Shown: positions 24,678 to 32,249 of the stretch, piece after piece | Layout: the number at the start of each line of letters is the position of its first letter | Numbering within the stretch: the first letter of the stretch is position 1 | Assembly: GCA_021816455.1 (NCBI GenBank) | Contig: JAKAXU010000006.1 | Coordinates: forward strand, 41,166-105,165 | Length of the DNA: 64,000 nucleotides | DNA from: Acidobacteriota bacterium | GTDB lineage: Bacteria > Acidobacteriota > Terriglobia > Terriglobales > Acidobacteriaceae | Direction of reading: 5' to 3' | Notes under the pieces: generated by a model | What the model was told of the DNA's origin: nothing | What the model saw: the letters and a program-made list of their open reading frames with translations, nothing else | The model's database searches: none | Made by a program: the position numbers and the translations under genes

Positions 24678-25985
24678 CTACTGAGCTGGTAATGAAAGTG
24701 CCATGCCCTTGGTTGCCGCGTAGAAAACGATGAATGTTGCCTCCTGATCGCCGACAACTGCACGATGTAGAGTGTTGACTGTCTCCGGCATTACATCTCC
24801 AGCGACGAAGTGCTTTTTCTCCCCCTGTTTGTCTTCCACTGTGATATCTCCCGAGAGGACATAGGCAAAGCTCGGCATGGGATGAGAGTGCCACTCCAGA
24901 TCCTTGTGCGCAGGGATCGTAATCTTTGCTACGACCGGCTCTGCAACACCTCCCGGGTAAGCGTCATACGCCACGCCATTCCAGGAGGCGTCTGTGCGCA
25001 TCAGTTCATGGACTTCAATCCCGTTCTGTGCTTCTCGGTCTGTATTCACAATGTCTCCACTTCCCAGGAACACCTGCATATCTCGGGCAAACTGGAACGG
25101 GTTCTTGAGAGCCAGGAAGTGGTCGCCCTGCTCTGTTTTCGAGTAAGTGTAGAGAATCGAATAGGGGATCACCGACTTCATCCACCGTTGACTCGGAACG
25201 TTCGCGCTGTACTCGCCGGTAAAGATGGCTGTTGGCACATTGATTTTGGTTCGTATCACATCGCGCCAATCAATGCTCGCGTGGTCGTACAGGATTTGGT
25301 TTACGGCTGCGGTGTCTACCGGGACCATCGCGCGAGCGAACGCTTCCGAGTTCGCGTAAGCAGGGGAATCCATGGCGTGATAACGCTCCATCAGGGAGGT
25401 TCCGGTCTGTGCCGACATGACCACGCCAACTTGCTCGACCGAATCCGCGATGGCTCCGGATTCGAGGCGCTCGTCGGCAGTCATGCCAGGACGACTGACA
25501 ATGGATGGTGGTTCATCGATCAGGACCAGCTTCTCAATCTCTACAGTTCCAAAGAGATCGATATACCCGTACAGGATTGACGCGCCCATGGACCAGCCGC
25601 AGTAGCACGCAGATTTCACCCCGATGTGTTCGTTAAACTCGCGGAGATCCATCGAATACCTGTAAATCCGATTTCCGAAGTCCACCTTCTCAGACAGCCC
25701 TTGGTTCCGCGGATCCAGAACGTAGACGCGATAGTTTTTACTCAAAAGATAAAGCACATTGATATAGTTGGCTCCGCTTGCGGACCATGCAGGAACAAAA
25801 ATGAGCGGCTTCCCCGATCCCGCCTCCCAATACGCCAGCTTCACTCCATCGCTCGTCACAAACGAGTCGATCTGAAGATTGGCAAAGTCAGATAGTCTCT
25901 GCGGCAAGCCATCAGTTTTATTCGGGAAAGTAAAATCTCTTCCCAGGACAGTAACGGCAGATTTCGCGAGGGCATTAGCGATCAT
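24678..25985 (-). CDS. alpha/beta hydrolase fused to a C-terminal cupin domain
   Basis: 435 residues. Residues 38-310 are an alpha/beta hydrolase: oxyanion region FVPAWSASG, nucleophile Ser132 in CGWSMGAS, catalytic His289 in GDHFLAL. The acid position after strand 6 reads GEYSANVP, with Ser where Asp is usual, so the triad acid is unclear. Residues 330-430 are a cupin with EWHSHPMPSFAYVLSGD (His366, His368) and His407 in the second motif, enough for a metal site. Such a fusion could couple ester or lactone hydrolysis to a cupin reaction. The ATG at 25985 has GGAG 5 bases upstream. Confidence 0.8.
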   Translation of the reverse strand: MIANALAKSAVTVLGRDFTFPNKTDGLPQRLSDFANLQIDSFVTSDGVKLAYWEAGSGKPLIFVPAWSASGANYINVLYLLSKNYRVYVLDPRNQGLSEKVDFGNRIYRYSMDLREFNEHIGVKSACYCGWSMGASILYGYIDLFGTVEIEKLVLIDEPPSIVSRPGMTADERLESGAIADSVEQVGVVMSAQTGTSLMERYHAMDSPAYANSEAFARAMVPVDTAAVNQILYDHASIDWRDVIRTKINVPTAIFTGEYSANVPSQRWMKSVIPYSILYTYSKTEQGDHFLALKNPFQFARDMQVFLGSGDIVNTDREAQNGIEVHELMRTDASWNGVAYDAYPGGVAEPVVAKITIPAHKDLEWHSHPMPSFAYVLSGDITVEDKQGEKKHFVAGDVMPETVNTLHRAVVGDQEATFIVFYAATKGMALSLPAQ

Positions 25986-26303
25986 AATCACTCCGTAAAC
26001 AAACGAGCTTATGCGGAAAATAAATTTGGATATCGATACTCCTCATCAGTCAGCATCTCCAGTAGATTCTGATCTTATCTGTCCTCCAACGAAAAGATGC
26101 TGGCGAGTGTGAATCATCTCTTCAAGTGACGATCACTTCTGTCATGTTTTCACGCGGCTGCATCTATCCGGAAAGTTCAGCAAAAAAATATTTGTTGCAA
26201 CGAATACTTTGCCTCGTGCATCCTATCCGCATACGATCCTGTGCTGCTCTCATCAGTCGCAGCTTCAGAGGATCATCATTCGAAATCGACCGAAAGGAAG
26301 TTC
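25986..26303. other. 318-bp divergent promoter region between the hydrolase-cupin operon and yceI
   Basis: No gene is seen. It contains a perfect palindrome AAGTGA-CGA-TCACTT at 26124-26138 and a GTTGCAAC palindrome near 26193. Both are candidate operators in a region that must drive two divergent units. The yceI ribosome site GAAAGGAAG is at its end. Confidence 0.5.
26124..26138. promoter_or_regulatory. palindromic candidate operator
   Basis: Six-base perfect arms AAGTGA and TCACTT separated by CGA, a size and symmetry common for dimeric repressors. It is midway between two divergent genes. No regulator is assigned. Confidence 0.35.
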
Positions 26304-26879
26304 ATGAAACGCAGCTTTATCGCAGCTCTCGCTCTCATTGTTGCCGCTCCGCTGGCCCTGGCGCAGACCACCACCTGGAAGTCCGACCCCATTCACTCTG
26401 AGGTTGATTTCTCCATCAAGCACATGGCGCTCACCAACGTTCACGGTCGCTTTGGAGCCGTGTATGTAACCGTCGTCTATGATCCCGCCGATATTACCAA
26501 ATCCAGCGTGACCGCCACTATTGACGTCACTGGCGTCGATACCGGCGAGACGGCTCGCGACAACCACCTCAAGACCGACTCCTTTTTCGATGTTGCCAAG
26601 TACGCCACCGCGACCTTCCTCAGCACCAGCGTCACCCAAGAGCCTCACGGCCTGAAGATCACCGGCAACCTGACTATCAAAGGCATCACTAAGCCCGTCG
26701 TCCTCGACGTGGACGGTCCGACCGCACCGGTCACTGGTATGGACAAGAAAGAGCACATCGGCTTTTCAGCCACCACCACCCTCCATCGGGAGGACTGGGG
26801 TATCGGCACCAGCTTCCCGTCGACCATCCTCGGCGACGATGTCAAGGTAGACATCGAGTTGGACGCCATCAAACAATAA
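26304..26879 (+). CDS. YceI-family periplasmic lipid/isoprenoid-binding protein
   Basis: 191 residues with a signal peptide (MKRSFIAALALIVAAPLALAQ split after AQ). It has the YceI lipocalin-like pattern: WKSDPIHSEVDFSIKHMAL, FGAVYVTVVYDP, DVTGVDTGETARDNHLKT, FFDVAKYATATFLS, GFSATTTLHREDWGIG. Family members bind polyisoprenoid lipids in a beta barrel. The ATG at 26304 is set by the ribosome site and signal peptide. marR follows after a palindrome. Confidence 0.92.
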   Translation: MKRSFIAALALIVAAPLALAQTTTWKSDPIHSEVDFSIKHMALTNVHGRFGAVYVTVVYDPADITKSSVTATIDVTGVDTGETARDNHLKTDSFFDVAKYATATFLSTSVTQEPHGLKITGNLTIKGITKPVVLDVDGPTAPVTGMDKKEHIGFSATTTLHREDWGIGTSFPSTILGDDVKVDIELDAIKQ

Positions 26880-26896
26880 CTGTTCCGAACGATCGA

Positions 26897-26920
26897 GCGG
26901 AGGCCGATATCGGTCTCCGC
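26897..26920. promoter_or_regulatory. 24-bp near-perfect palindrome between yceI and marR
   Basis: GCGGAG-GCCGATATCGGT-CTCCGC reads as its own complement apart from one symmetric G/T pair. It starts 18 bp after the yceI stop and ends 17 bp before the marR ATG. It could be an autoregulatory MarR operator or a terminator stem; only three T residues follow, so the operator reading is slightly favoured. Confidence 0.4.
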
Positions 26921-26936
26921 TTTGGCTCCCGCGCAT

Positions 26937-27572
26937 ATGACTTCGCAGCCCAGCCAACCCGCGTTTTCCAGCCCCCAGGCCGAATTGCTGCTGCGCCTGC
27001 TGCGCGTCTCCGATCAGCTTCAGCGCGGCTTTCAGCTTTGCCTCCGCCCTTACGCGCTCACCCATCCGCAGTACAACATCCTGCGCATTCTCCGCGCCGC
27101 GCCTGCCCATGGGCTGACCTGCTCGGCGATCGGCCGCAGCATGATCACCGCCGTCCCGGATATCACGCGTCTGCTCGGCAGGCTGGTCGAACGCAAGCTT
27201 GTCTCGCAGCACCGCGACCCCTCGGATCGGCGCGTCGTCTGGACGCACATCACGCCGCGCGGCCTCACCCTGCTGCGGAAGCTCGATCCGATCGTTGAGC
27301 AGGCGCCACTTGACCTGCTGCACTCGCTCAGCAGCGAACAGGTGCAGGAACTCAATTATCTTCTGCAGTCGATTGCGGCCCCCGGTGAGAGTCTCAGTCC
27401 GGTGTCTTGCCCGAGCGCGCGCCTTGACCCGAAGCAATTGCGCGATGCGGAAGCCTCTTCGGAGATTGCTTCCTGCTGTCCCATTTCCCCGGCCTCCGTC
27501 TCGAGTACCGGCTCAAGCTTCGCTTCCAGACTTCGGCGCTCCGCTAAGCGCGCGGATCGTCGCCCGGAATGA
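26937..27572 (+). CDS. MarR-family transcriptional regulator with a C-terminal extension
   Basis: 211 residues. A winged helix-turn-helix of MarR type spans residues 20-140: LTHPQYNILRILRAAP, SMITAVPDITRLLGRLVERKL (split in two blocks), the wing RDPSDRRVVWTHITPRG. MarR proteins are usually about 145 residues; residues 145-211 here are a Ser/Ala/Pro-rich tail of no known fold. The last 29 bases overlap, tail to tail, the 3' end of the LuxR-type regulator on the other strand. Confidence 0.85.
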   Translation: MTSQPSQPAFSSPQAELLLRLLRVSDQLQRGFQLCLRPYALTHPQYNILRILRAAPAHGLTCSAIGRSMITAVPDITRLLGRLVERKLVSQHRDPSDRRVVWTHITPRGLTLLRKLDPIVEQAPLDLLHSLSSEQVQELNYLLQSIAAPGESLSPVSCPSARLDPKQLRDAEASSEIASCCPISPASVSSTGSSFASRLRRSAKRADRRPE

Positions 27573-28269
27573 CCTTGTTGTGCAGGCAAAAGAGCGCAAG
27601 CTCCAGCCGGTCCGAGACGCCCAGCTTGTCATAAATCTTCCGCAGATAGTTCTTCACCACCTGGTCCGACGTTCCAAGCTGATATGCAATCTCCTTGTTC
27701 CGCTTGCCCTGCGTTATTCCGGTGATGATCGCGATCTCCTTCGGCGACAGCTTCGGCTGCGATTTGGGATGAATCAGCGCCTGCGCTTGCGCCCGATACG
27801 CCTCGATCACCAGATTCACTGACTGGTTATCGATCCACGTCTCGCCGCCAGCAATCTTCCGCACACACTTCACCAGCAGATCCGGCGATATCCCCCGCGA
27901 GATCACTCCGCGCACTCCGCGCCGATACATCTCCACCGTTCCCTGTTCATCGCTCTGCGACGCCTGCACAATGATCTTGATCTTCGGCGCAATCTGCAGC
28001 ACCTTCGGGATCGCGTCCACCGTACCCGTCAGCATCCCCGCTTCCAGCAGCAGCACATCACCGGGAAATCGCTCCACGGCGACGTACAGATTTTCGATCG
28101 TCTCCGCCTGCGCCACCACGCGCAGGTCGTCCTCCAGCGCGAAGATCTTCCGGATTCCCACGCGATAAATCGCCTGCGAGTCCGCCAGAATGATGCGGAT
28201 CGCATCCGGATTGGCGACGAAGTCGTCCCCTTCCGGCTCTTCGACTGCGGCGTTTTTCTTCGGTGTCAT
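27544..28269 (-). CDS. LuxR/NarL-type response regulator with non-canonical receiver
   Basis: 241 residues. The N-terminal receiver (about 23-140) keeps the fold (IIRIILADSQAIYRVGIRK region) but the phospho-acceptor position reads VLLLEAGM, with Glu76 in place of Asp, and the conserved Lys is replaced by Arg125 (GVISRGIS). The LuxR HTH is at 175-230 (LSPKEIAIITGITQGKRNKEIA split). Glu can mimic phospho-Asp, so it may be constitutively active or respond to something other than phosphorylation. A GTG 27 bases upstream is an alternative start. A PilZ gene lies immediately upstream on the same strand. Confidence 0.85.
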   Translation of the reverse strand: MTPKKNAAVEEPEGDDFVANPDAIRIILADSQAIYRVGIRKIFALEDDLRVVAQAETIENLYVAVERFPGDVLLLEAGMLTGTVDAIPKVLQIAPKIKIIVQASQSDEQGTVEMYRRGVRGVISRGISPDLLVKCVRKIAGGETWIDNQSVNLVIEAYRAQAQALIHPKSQPKLSPKEIAIITGITQGKRNKEIAYQLGTSDQVVKNYLRKIYDKLGVSDRLELALFCLHNKVIPGDDPRA

Positions 28270-28308
28270 CGCTTCTACGGCCAACTCCCCCTCCACCTGA
28301 TTCTTCTT

Positions 28309-28665
28309 TCATTCCAAAAAACTGTATTCATCGATCGTCGCGGCGATTCGATACCCGCTTTCTGCTAACTGGCAGCGTACCACTCGGCCTTTGCACGTAA
28401 CGCGTACATCCTGCAAAGTTCCCAGCACATCGCCCGGCATTCGCAACTCAAAATTCACCCGTCTGCCCAGCTTCAGGCTCGCCTCAGCCAGCAGAGAAAT
28501 TCCGCTGGCTGAAACATTCTCCGTCGTCGCCTGGACCGTCTCCCCATCCATATCCAGAACCACCGAAAGCTGAAGCGGAAACCGCACCGCGGCCCGCACT
28601 CCCGGAGCCGCCGCCGATTGCGCAATATGAAACGCGTTCCTTAACTGGTGTTTCCGTGTATTCAT
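28309..28665 (-). CDS. single PilZ-domain protein
   Basis: 118 residues. PilZ cyclic-di-GMP receptors carry RxxxR and D/NxSxxG motifs. Here the N-terminal VRAAVRFPLQL gives the Arg box and TTENVSASGISLLAE the second motif, with Asn for Asp. It could sense cyclic-di-GMP and sits just upstream of the atypical LuxR-type regulator, so the two may be co-transcribed. Confidence 0.75.
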   Translation of the reverse strand: MNTRKHQLRNAFHIAQSAAAPGVRAAVRFPLQLSVVLDMDGETVQATTENVSASGISLLAEASLKLGRRVNFELRMPGDVLGTLQDVRVTCKGRVVRCQLAESGYRIAATIDEYSFLE

Positions 28666-28835
28666 AGCCAGTCTTCAGAGCCTCCTGTCATTCTGCGGAC
28701 AGGGTATCGAACAAACAGCTTGCTGTGAAAGAACCAAAGTTTAATAAATGACACCAAGGTCACTCATATACAAGTTACCGGAAGTAACCCGATTCGTTAA
28801 TAGGAATCGTCATCGAAGGAGATTTTTTTCGCCCG

Positions 28836-30137
28836 CTAAGCTGATTCTGCCACTGCAAAAGCCGCCGAAGCACCCACCCAGGCCATCTCGCGATTGTGAT
28901 CGACACCCATCATGCGGCCGCGCCCCAGCCGCACCAGGCTGATCGCCGCCGTCAGCCGCCCGCCGTCCGGCCAGGCGTAAAGGATACGCACCTCGGCCTG
29001 TGTCAGCCCATGCGGCGTCTCGATCGTCGGCTCAAAGCGCATCCTCTGCTGCACCAGATACCCGCGTCGCTCGTCGGCGGGAATCGCAAGCAACTCCTCA
29101 TGGCTCGGCGTAAAGATGATCCCTTTGCCTGCAAAGGAAAACAGAGGCTTCAGCAGCAAATGCTCATACACGGCACCCGCCGCGCGCCGCTTCGGCACTG
29201 CTGCCCGCTGCAATGCTTCCAATCCGGTCCCGTCCAGAAAATCGTCCAGAAACACCGCCGGAGGCACCACTTCGTGAGCAGGCATCCGGCTTCCCGCAAC
29301 CGTTCCACTCGTCACAGTCCCGCTCAGCCAGGGCAGCGCAAACTTGCTCACCCGAAAATACCAGTTCGGATGCCCGGACCATTCGACATCCCACTCCGCC
29401 TCCAAATCAAAGTCCAGCCGCAACCGTTTTGCCATCATCTCGTCGGCGATCGCCCGGTTGTAGATGCGACGAATCTCCACTCTGCGACCCTGCTCATCCC
29501 GATAGGTGAGCTTCCGCCCCTGCGGCTCCAGCTTCGCAATGTCCACGACCCGTATCCCGAGCCGACGCGCCGTCACGAGAAAGTCGGGAAACGTCTTCTG
29601 CCTCTCCGGCTCCACCTCGGTCAGCACCACCTGCTCCGGATCGTGCTTGCCGACGATCGTCTCGTGCAGCAGCCTCCAGTACCCCTCCTCGGTCAGCCCG
29701 CACGGAAATATCTCCAGATTCTCGCTCAGCCCATAGACCCGTCTGTACTCCTCGGCCAGTACCGCCTGGTAGCCAAAGACCGAGGGAAACGCCTGCAACT
29801 CGACCAGTTTCGGCTCCAGCGACCCATCCGCCGCGCGCACCAGAGCAAAGTCCGCCGTCAGGAAGTTGGGGTGGGCCGAAGCTCCCGCCACGCAATACCC
29901 GGCCGGGATCGAAGCCTCAGCCGCCGCCAGATACTCCGGCCAGCCCAGCAGATGCTCCGTCAGCGCGCGCCCAGCTTCGACCATCCCGTCCAACATCGCC
30001 GTTGTCAGGAAAACCGGGGTCTCGGCGACACGAAAGTCGATCCGCGCCCCACACGAAAGCTCCAGCCGGGAGAGCAGTTTCCTGTATCCGGCATCCGTAA
30101 ATCGCGCATTGAACTCCCGCCGCAGATCTTCGATCAT
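28836..30137 (-). CDS. conserved protein of unknown function, ATP-grasp-like features
   Basis: 433 residues, no signal peptide or membrane segment. Blocks that look conserved are LTADFALVRAADG, PKLVELQAFPSVFGYQ, RRIYNRAIADEMM and KPLFSFAGKGI, the last resembling the Lys/Gly-rich loop of ATP-grasp ligases such as glutathione-synthetase relatives. PNWYFRVSKFALPWL is also striking. I cannot place it in a named family, so a peptide- or amide-forming ligase role is only a suggestion. It is a single gene with its own promoter region, divergent from the repeat protein at 30312. Confidence 0.6.
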   Translation of the reverse strand: MIEDLRREFNARFTDAGYRKLLSRLELSCGARIDFRVAETPVFLTTAMLDGMVEAGRALTEHLLGWPEYLAAAEASIPAGYCVAGASAHPNFLTADFALVRAADGSLEPKLVELQAFPSVFGYQAVLAEEYRRVYGLSENLEIFPCGLTEEGYWRLLHETIVGKHDPEQVVLTEVEPERQKTFPDFLVTARRLGIRVVDIAKLEPQGRKLTYRDEQGRRVEIRRIYNRAIADEMMAKRLRLDFDLEAEWDVEWSGHPNWYFRVSKFALPWLSGTVTSGTVAGSRMPAHEVVPPAVFLDDFLDGTGLEALQRAAVPKRRAAGAVYEHLLLKPLFSFAGKGIIFTPSHEELLAIPADERRGYLVQQRMRFEPTIETPHGLTQAEVRILYAWPDGGRLTAAISLVRLGRGRMMGVDHNREMAWVGASAAFAVAESA

Positions 30138-30211
30138 CTCTGCCAGCCTACCGCTCGATCGCTTCCCGTTTCCCTCAAACCCGACTCTTTCCCTACCAAT
30201 CCAGCAAAAAA

Positions 30212-30250
30212 TTACCTAAAAGTGGTATTTCGACTACCACTTTTGGGTTA
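30212..30250. promoter_or_regulatory. large inverted repeat upstream of the repeat protein
   Basis: Arms of 16 bases (30212-30227 and 30235-30250) match at 14 positions; the inner ten, AAAAGTGGTA and TACCACTTTT, are perfect, around TTTCGAC. A second inverted repeat with 7-base arms, GTTTCGC/GCGAAAC, follows at 30262-30282. Together they occupy the whole promoter-proximal region of the gene at 30312, so they are probably operators or structured leader RNA. Confidence 0.5.
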
Positions 30251-30311
30251 CTCTGGGCATAGTTTCGCATACGTCGCGAAACACTCTTATTTCGCATCCA
30301 GGAGAACATCT

Positions 30312-30662
30312 ATGAAGCTTAACCTTGTCCGCCTCGCCGCCATCGCCGCCATCGCCGTCAGCACTTCAGCCGCTTTCGCTGGCCCTGGAATCCCGATGCC
30401 CGATCCGACCACAGGCTTTGTCGCCAGCAGCTTCGGCCCTGCAATCCCGTTTCCTGATCCGACCACAGGCTTTGTCGCCAGCAGCTTCGGCCCTGCAATC
30501 CCGTTTCCTGATCCGACCACAGGCTTTGTCGCCAGCAGCTTCGGCCCTGCAATCCCGTTTCCTGATCCGACCACAGGCTTTGTCGCCAGCAGCTTCGGCC
30601 CTGCAATCCCGTTTCCTGATCCGACCACAGGCTTCGTCGCAGTTTCTGCTAATAAGGGATAG
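30312..30662 (+). CDS. small secreted protein built of 18-residue tandem repeats
   Basis: 116 residues. Residues 1-23 are a signal peptide (LVRLAAIAAIAVSTSAAFA). The mature part is almost entirely five copies of an 18-residue unit, GPAIPFPDPTTGFVASSF; the first copy has GPGIPMPD and the last ends FVAVSANKG. GGAG lies 8 bases before the ATG, so translation is well supported. I do not recognise the family. Gly/Pro at the start of each unit and small polar residues at the end suggest a structural, adhesive or processed-peptide role, all inference. Confidence 0.75.
   Translation: MKLNLVRLAAIAAIAVSTSAAFAGPGIPMPDPTTGFVASSFGPAIPFPDPTTGFVASSFGPAIPFPDPTTGFVASSFGPAIPFPDPTTGFVASSFGPAIPFPDPTTGFVAVSANKG
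30381..30650 (+). repeat. five tandem 54-bp repeats, nearly identical
   Basis: Units start at 30381, 30435, 30489, 30543 and 30597. Copies two to four are base-for-base identical over 54 bp; the first differs at a few positions and the last diverges at its end. Identity including third codon positions means recent duplication or gene conversion, so copy number probably varies between strains. Confidence 0.93.
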
Positions 30663-30852
30663 GCGCGGGTGCGCAAAGAAGCATGTTTTGGTGTAATCGC
30701 TATCTCCCTAAAACTGGGTAAACAAGCAATCTGCATATGTATTCCGTTGCGCAGTGTTCAAATGGAACTTGAATTGCGAATATTGCGTAATCGAGGAGAG
30801 GCGAACATGGAACATCGGCCTCACACTCGAAATGGCTGGGAGACTTATGTTG

Positions 30853-31641
30853 ATGAACTTCGAAACAATGCTGGTTCTCGCAGCAGTTTTTGGGGAATTA
30901 GCCGTATTTGCGCTGTTAATCAGCAAGCAGATGTGGTCCTCGTTCCCTGTTTTCGTCGCATTCACTTTTTGGACGGCAATAAGCGATCTGACATTTGTTG
31001 TTCTCTCACATCAACATCTACTTAAGACTCTTACGCCTTATATGTATGAATTAACTGCGGACTCGTTATTACAGTTTGCGGTTTTGGCGGAATTGATGAG
31101 GTCAGTAGTCAGACCCATCCGCAATTCACTCCCGAAAGGGAGTTTCTGGCTCATATATGTGTTGTTAATTGTTGTGGGGGTTCTTGCGTGGCCACTGGCA
31201 AGTATGAGTACGCAAACGAATCTAAGAACTCACGGGCAGTTTTTGCTGGTTCTAAACCAGACTGTTGGTATTCTTAGGATCGTTTTCTTTCTGCTCATGG
31301 CCGGGTTTAGCCAAATATTGTCCATCGGCTGGCGGGATCGCGAGCTGCAAATTGCCTCCGGGCTGGGCTTCTACGCGAGCGTTTCGTTAGTTGTTGCGAT
31401 CATTCACTCCCACGGAATGGTCGGTCCGCGGTACCACTGGCTCGATCTTGTCACCTCCCTCGGTTACCTTGGTACATTGACCTATTGGGTGGTTTGTTTC
31501 AGTATAAAAGAGCCGGAAATACGAAAAATCAGTCCACAGATGCAGCGTTTTCTGGTATCAATAGGTGGAACGGTTCATGCAGACAGATTCGCGCTTGAAA
31601 CCGCGATCCAGAAGAAACCGGGCAAACATTCGCATCTTTAG
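30853..31641 (+). CDS. multi-spanning membrane protein of unknown function
   Basis: 262 residues with about seven hydrophobic segments (for example MLVLAAVFGELAVFALLI, FWLIYVLLIVVGVLAWPL, IVFFLLMAGFSQILSI, GYLGTLTYWVVCFSI). No catalytic motif is seen. The start is uncertain: ATG codons at 30832, 30847 and 30853 are all in frame; GGGAG precedes the last two and the first membrane segment begins at once after 30853. The DNA is clearly AT-richer than its neighbours, which suggests a different origin. The next gene begins 12 bp downstream, so the two form an operon. Confidence 0.7.
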   Translation: MNFETMLVLAAVFGELAVFALLISKQMWSSFPVFVAFTFWTAISDLTFVVLSHQHLLKTLTPYMYELTADSLLQFAVLAELMRSVVRPIRNSLPKGSFWLIYVLLIVVGVLAWPLASMSTQTNLRTHGQFLLVLNQTVGILRIVFFLLMAGFSQILSIGWRDRELQIASGLGFYASVSLVVAIIHSHGMVGPRYHWLDLVTSLGYLGTLTYWVVCFSIKEPEIRKISPQMQRFLVSIGGTVHADRFALETAIQKKPGKHSHL

Positions 31642-31653
31642 GGGGATCGGGAC

Positions 31654-32181
31654 ATGCTTCTGCCGTTGCTTCAGGTCATCCTACTCGGCGCACTTCTTCT
31701 CTACCTCGCGAAATGGCGGGGCAGCATGCGTCGCCGCAACATCAAAAGCTGGGATCAGCTTTTCTGTCAGCTTCGTACAGACTGGAGCGCGCACGCAGTC
31801 TGTGATCGGCTCCTCTGGCAGGAAGATGTCAACGCTTCGCACGACGATATCTGGGAGAAGGTCAACGGCCCCTACGGCCTCTGGGTCATGCACCAGAATG
31901 CACGTGTCCTGCTGGAGATGGCCGACTTCGCAGCCAAACACGCCTCTCCGGAGAATCCTGTCGATCCTCTGCTGCTGGAGTCTATCCGTACCGACGCCAT
32001 GCAGATTCGCCTTTGCGTACTGATGGCCATCGCACAGTACGCGGTCAACTCGGCCAAGGCCGGTGCGCGTGTCAATGCTCGCCGCGCTGCGGAGACTTAC
32101 GTCCTGATGGCAGCTCGCCTCACCCGCATCATGCAGGAGCATGCCGCGCTCCAGCTTCCCGACTTTATCGCGGCCATGTAA
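31654..32181 (+). CDS. membrane-anchored helical protein of unknown function
   Basis: 175 residues. One N-terminal membrane anchor (LPLLQVILLGALLLYLA) is followed by RRR and a predicted all-helical soluble domain rich in Ala, Arg and Trp, with YGLWVMHQNARVLLEMADFA and a late ARRAAETYVLMAARL block. No family recognised. GGGGGA and GGGA lie before the ATG. It is co-transcribed with the membrane protein upstream and closed by a strong terminator. Confidence 0.75.
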   Translation: MLLPLLQVILLGALLLYLAKWRGSMRRRNIKSWDQLFCQLRTDWSAHAVCDRLLWQEDVNASHDDIWEKVNGPYGLWVMHQNARVLLEMADFAAKHASPENPVDPLLLESIRTDAMQIRLCVLMAIAQYAVNSAKAGARVNARRAAETYVLMAARLTRIMQEHAALQLPDFIAAM

Positions 32182-32203
32182 CCACTCCTTCCCCCCGGAA
32201 CGC

Positions 32204-32233
32204 AAAAAGCCCCGGCATGCCGGGGCTTTTTTT
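32204..32233 (+). terminator. strong Rho-independent terminator
   Basis: AAAAAGCCCCGGCATGCCGGGGC followed by seven T residues: a 10-bp GC-rich palindrome with a T run, flanked by A on the other side. It can work in both directions and separates this operon from the convergent aldo/keto reductase gene. Confidence 0.95.
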
Positions 32234-32249
32234 CGTCTTTCTTCAGGAT

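Noticed and set aside
28896..30311. Long plus-strand frame preceding and joined to the repeat protein.
   Set aside because: It is antisense to the 433-residue protein; the signal peptide and ribosome site place the real start at 30312.
30381..30650. CRISPR array.
   Set aside because: Repeats are directly adjacent without spacers and encode protein.
30287..30736. Minus-strand repeat protein opposite 30312-30662.
   Set aside because: A 54-bp repeat keeps all frames open if one is; this strand lacks a ribosome site and signal peptide.
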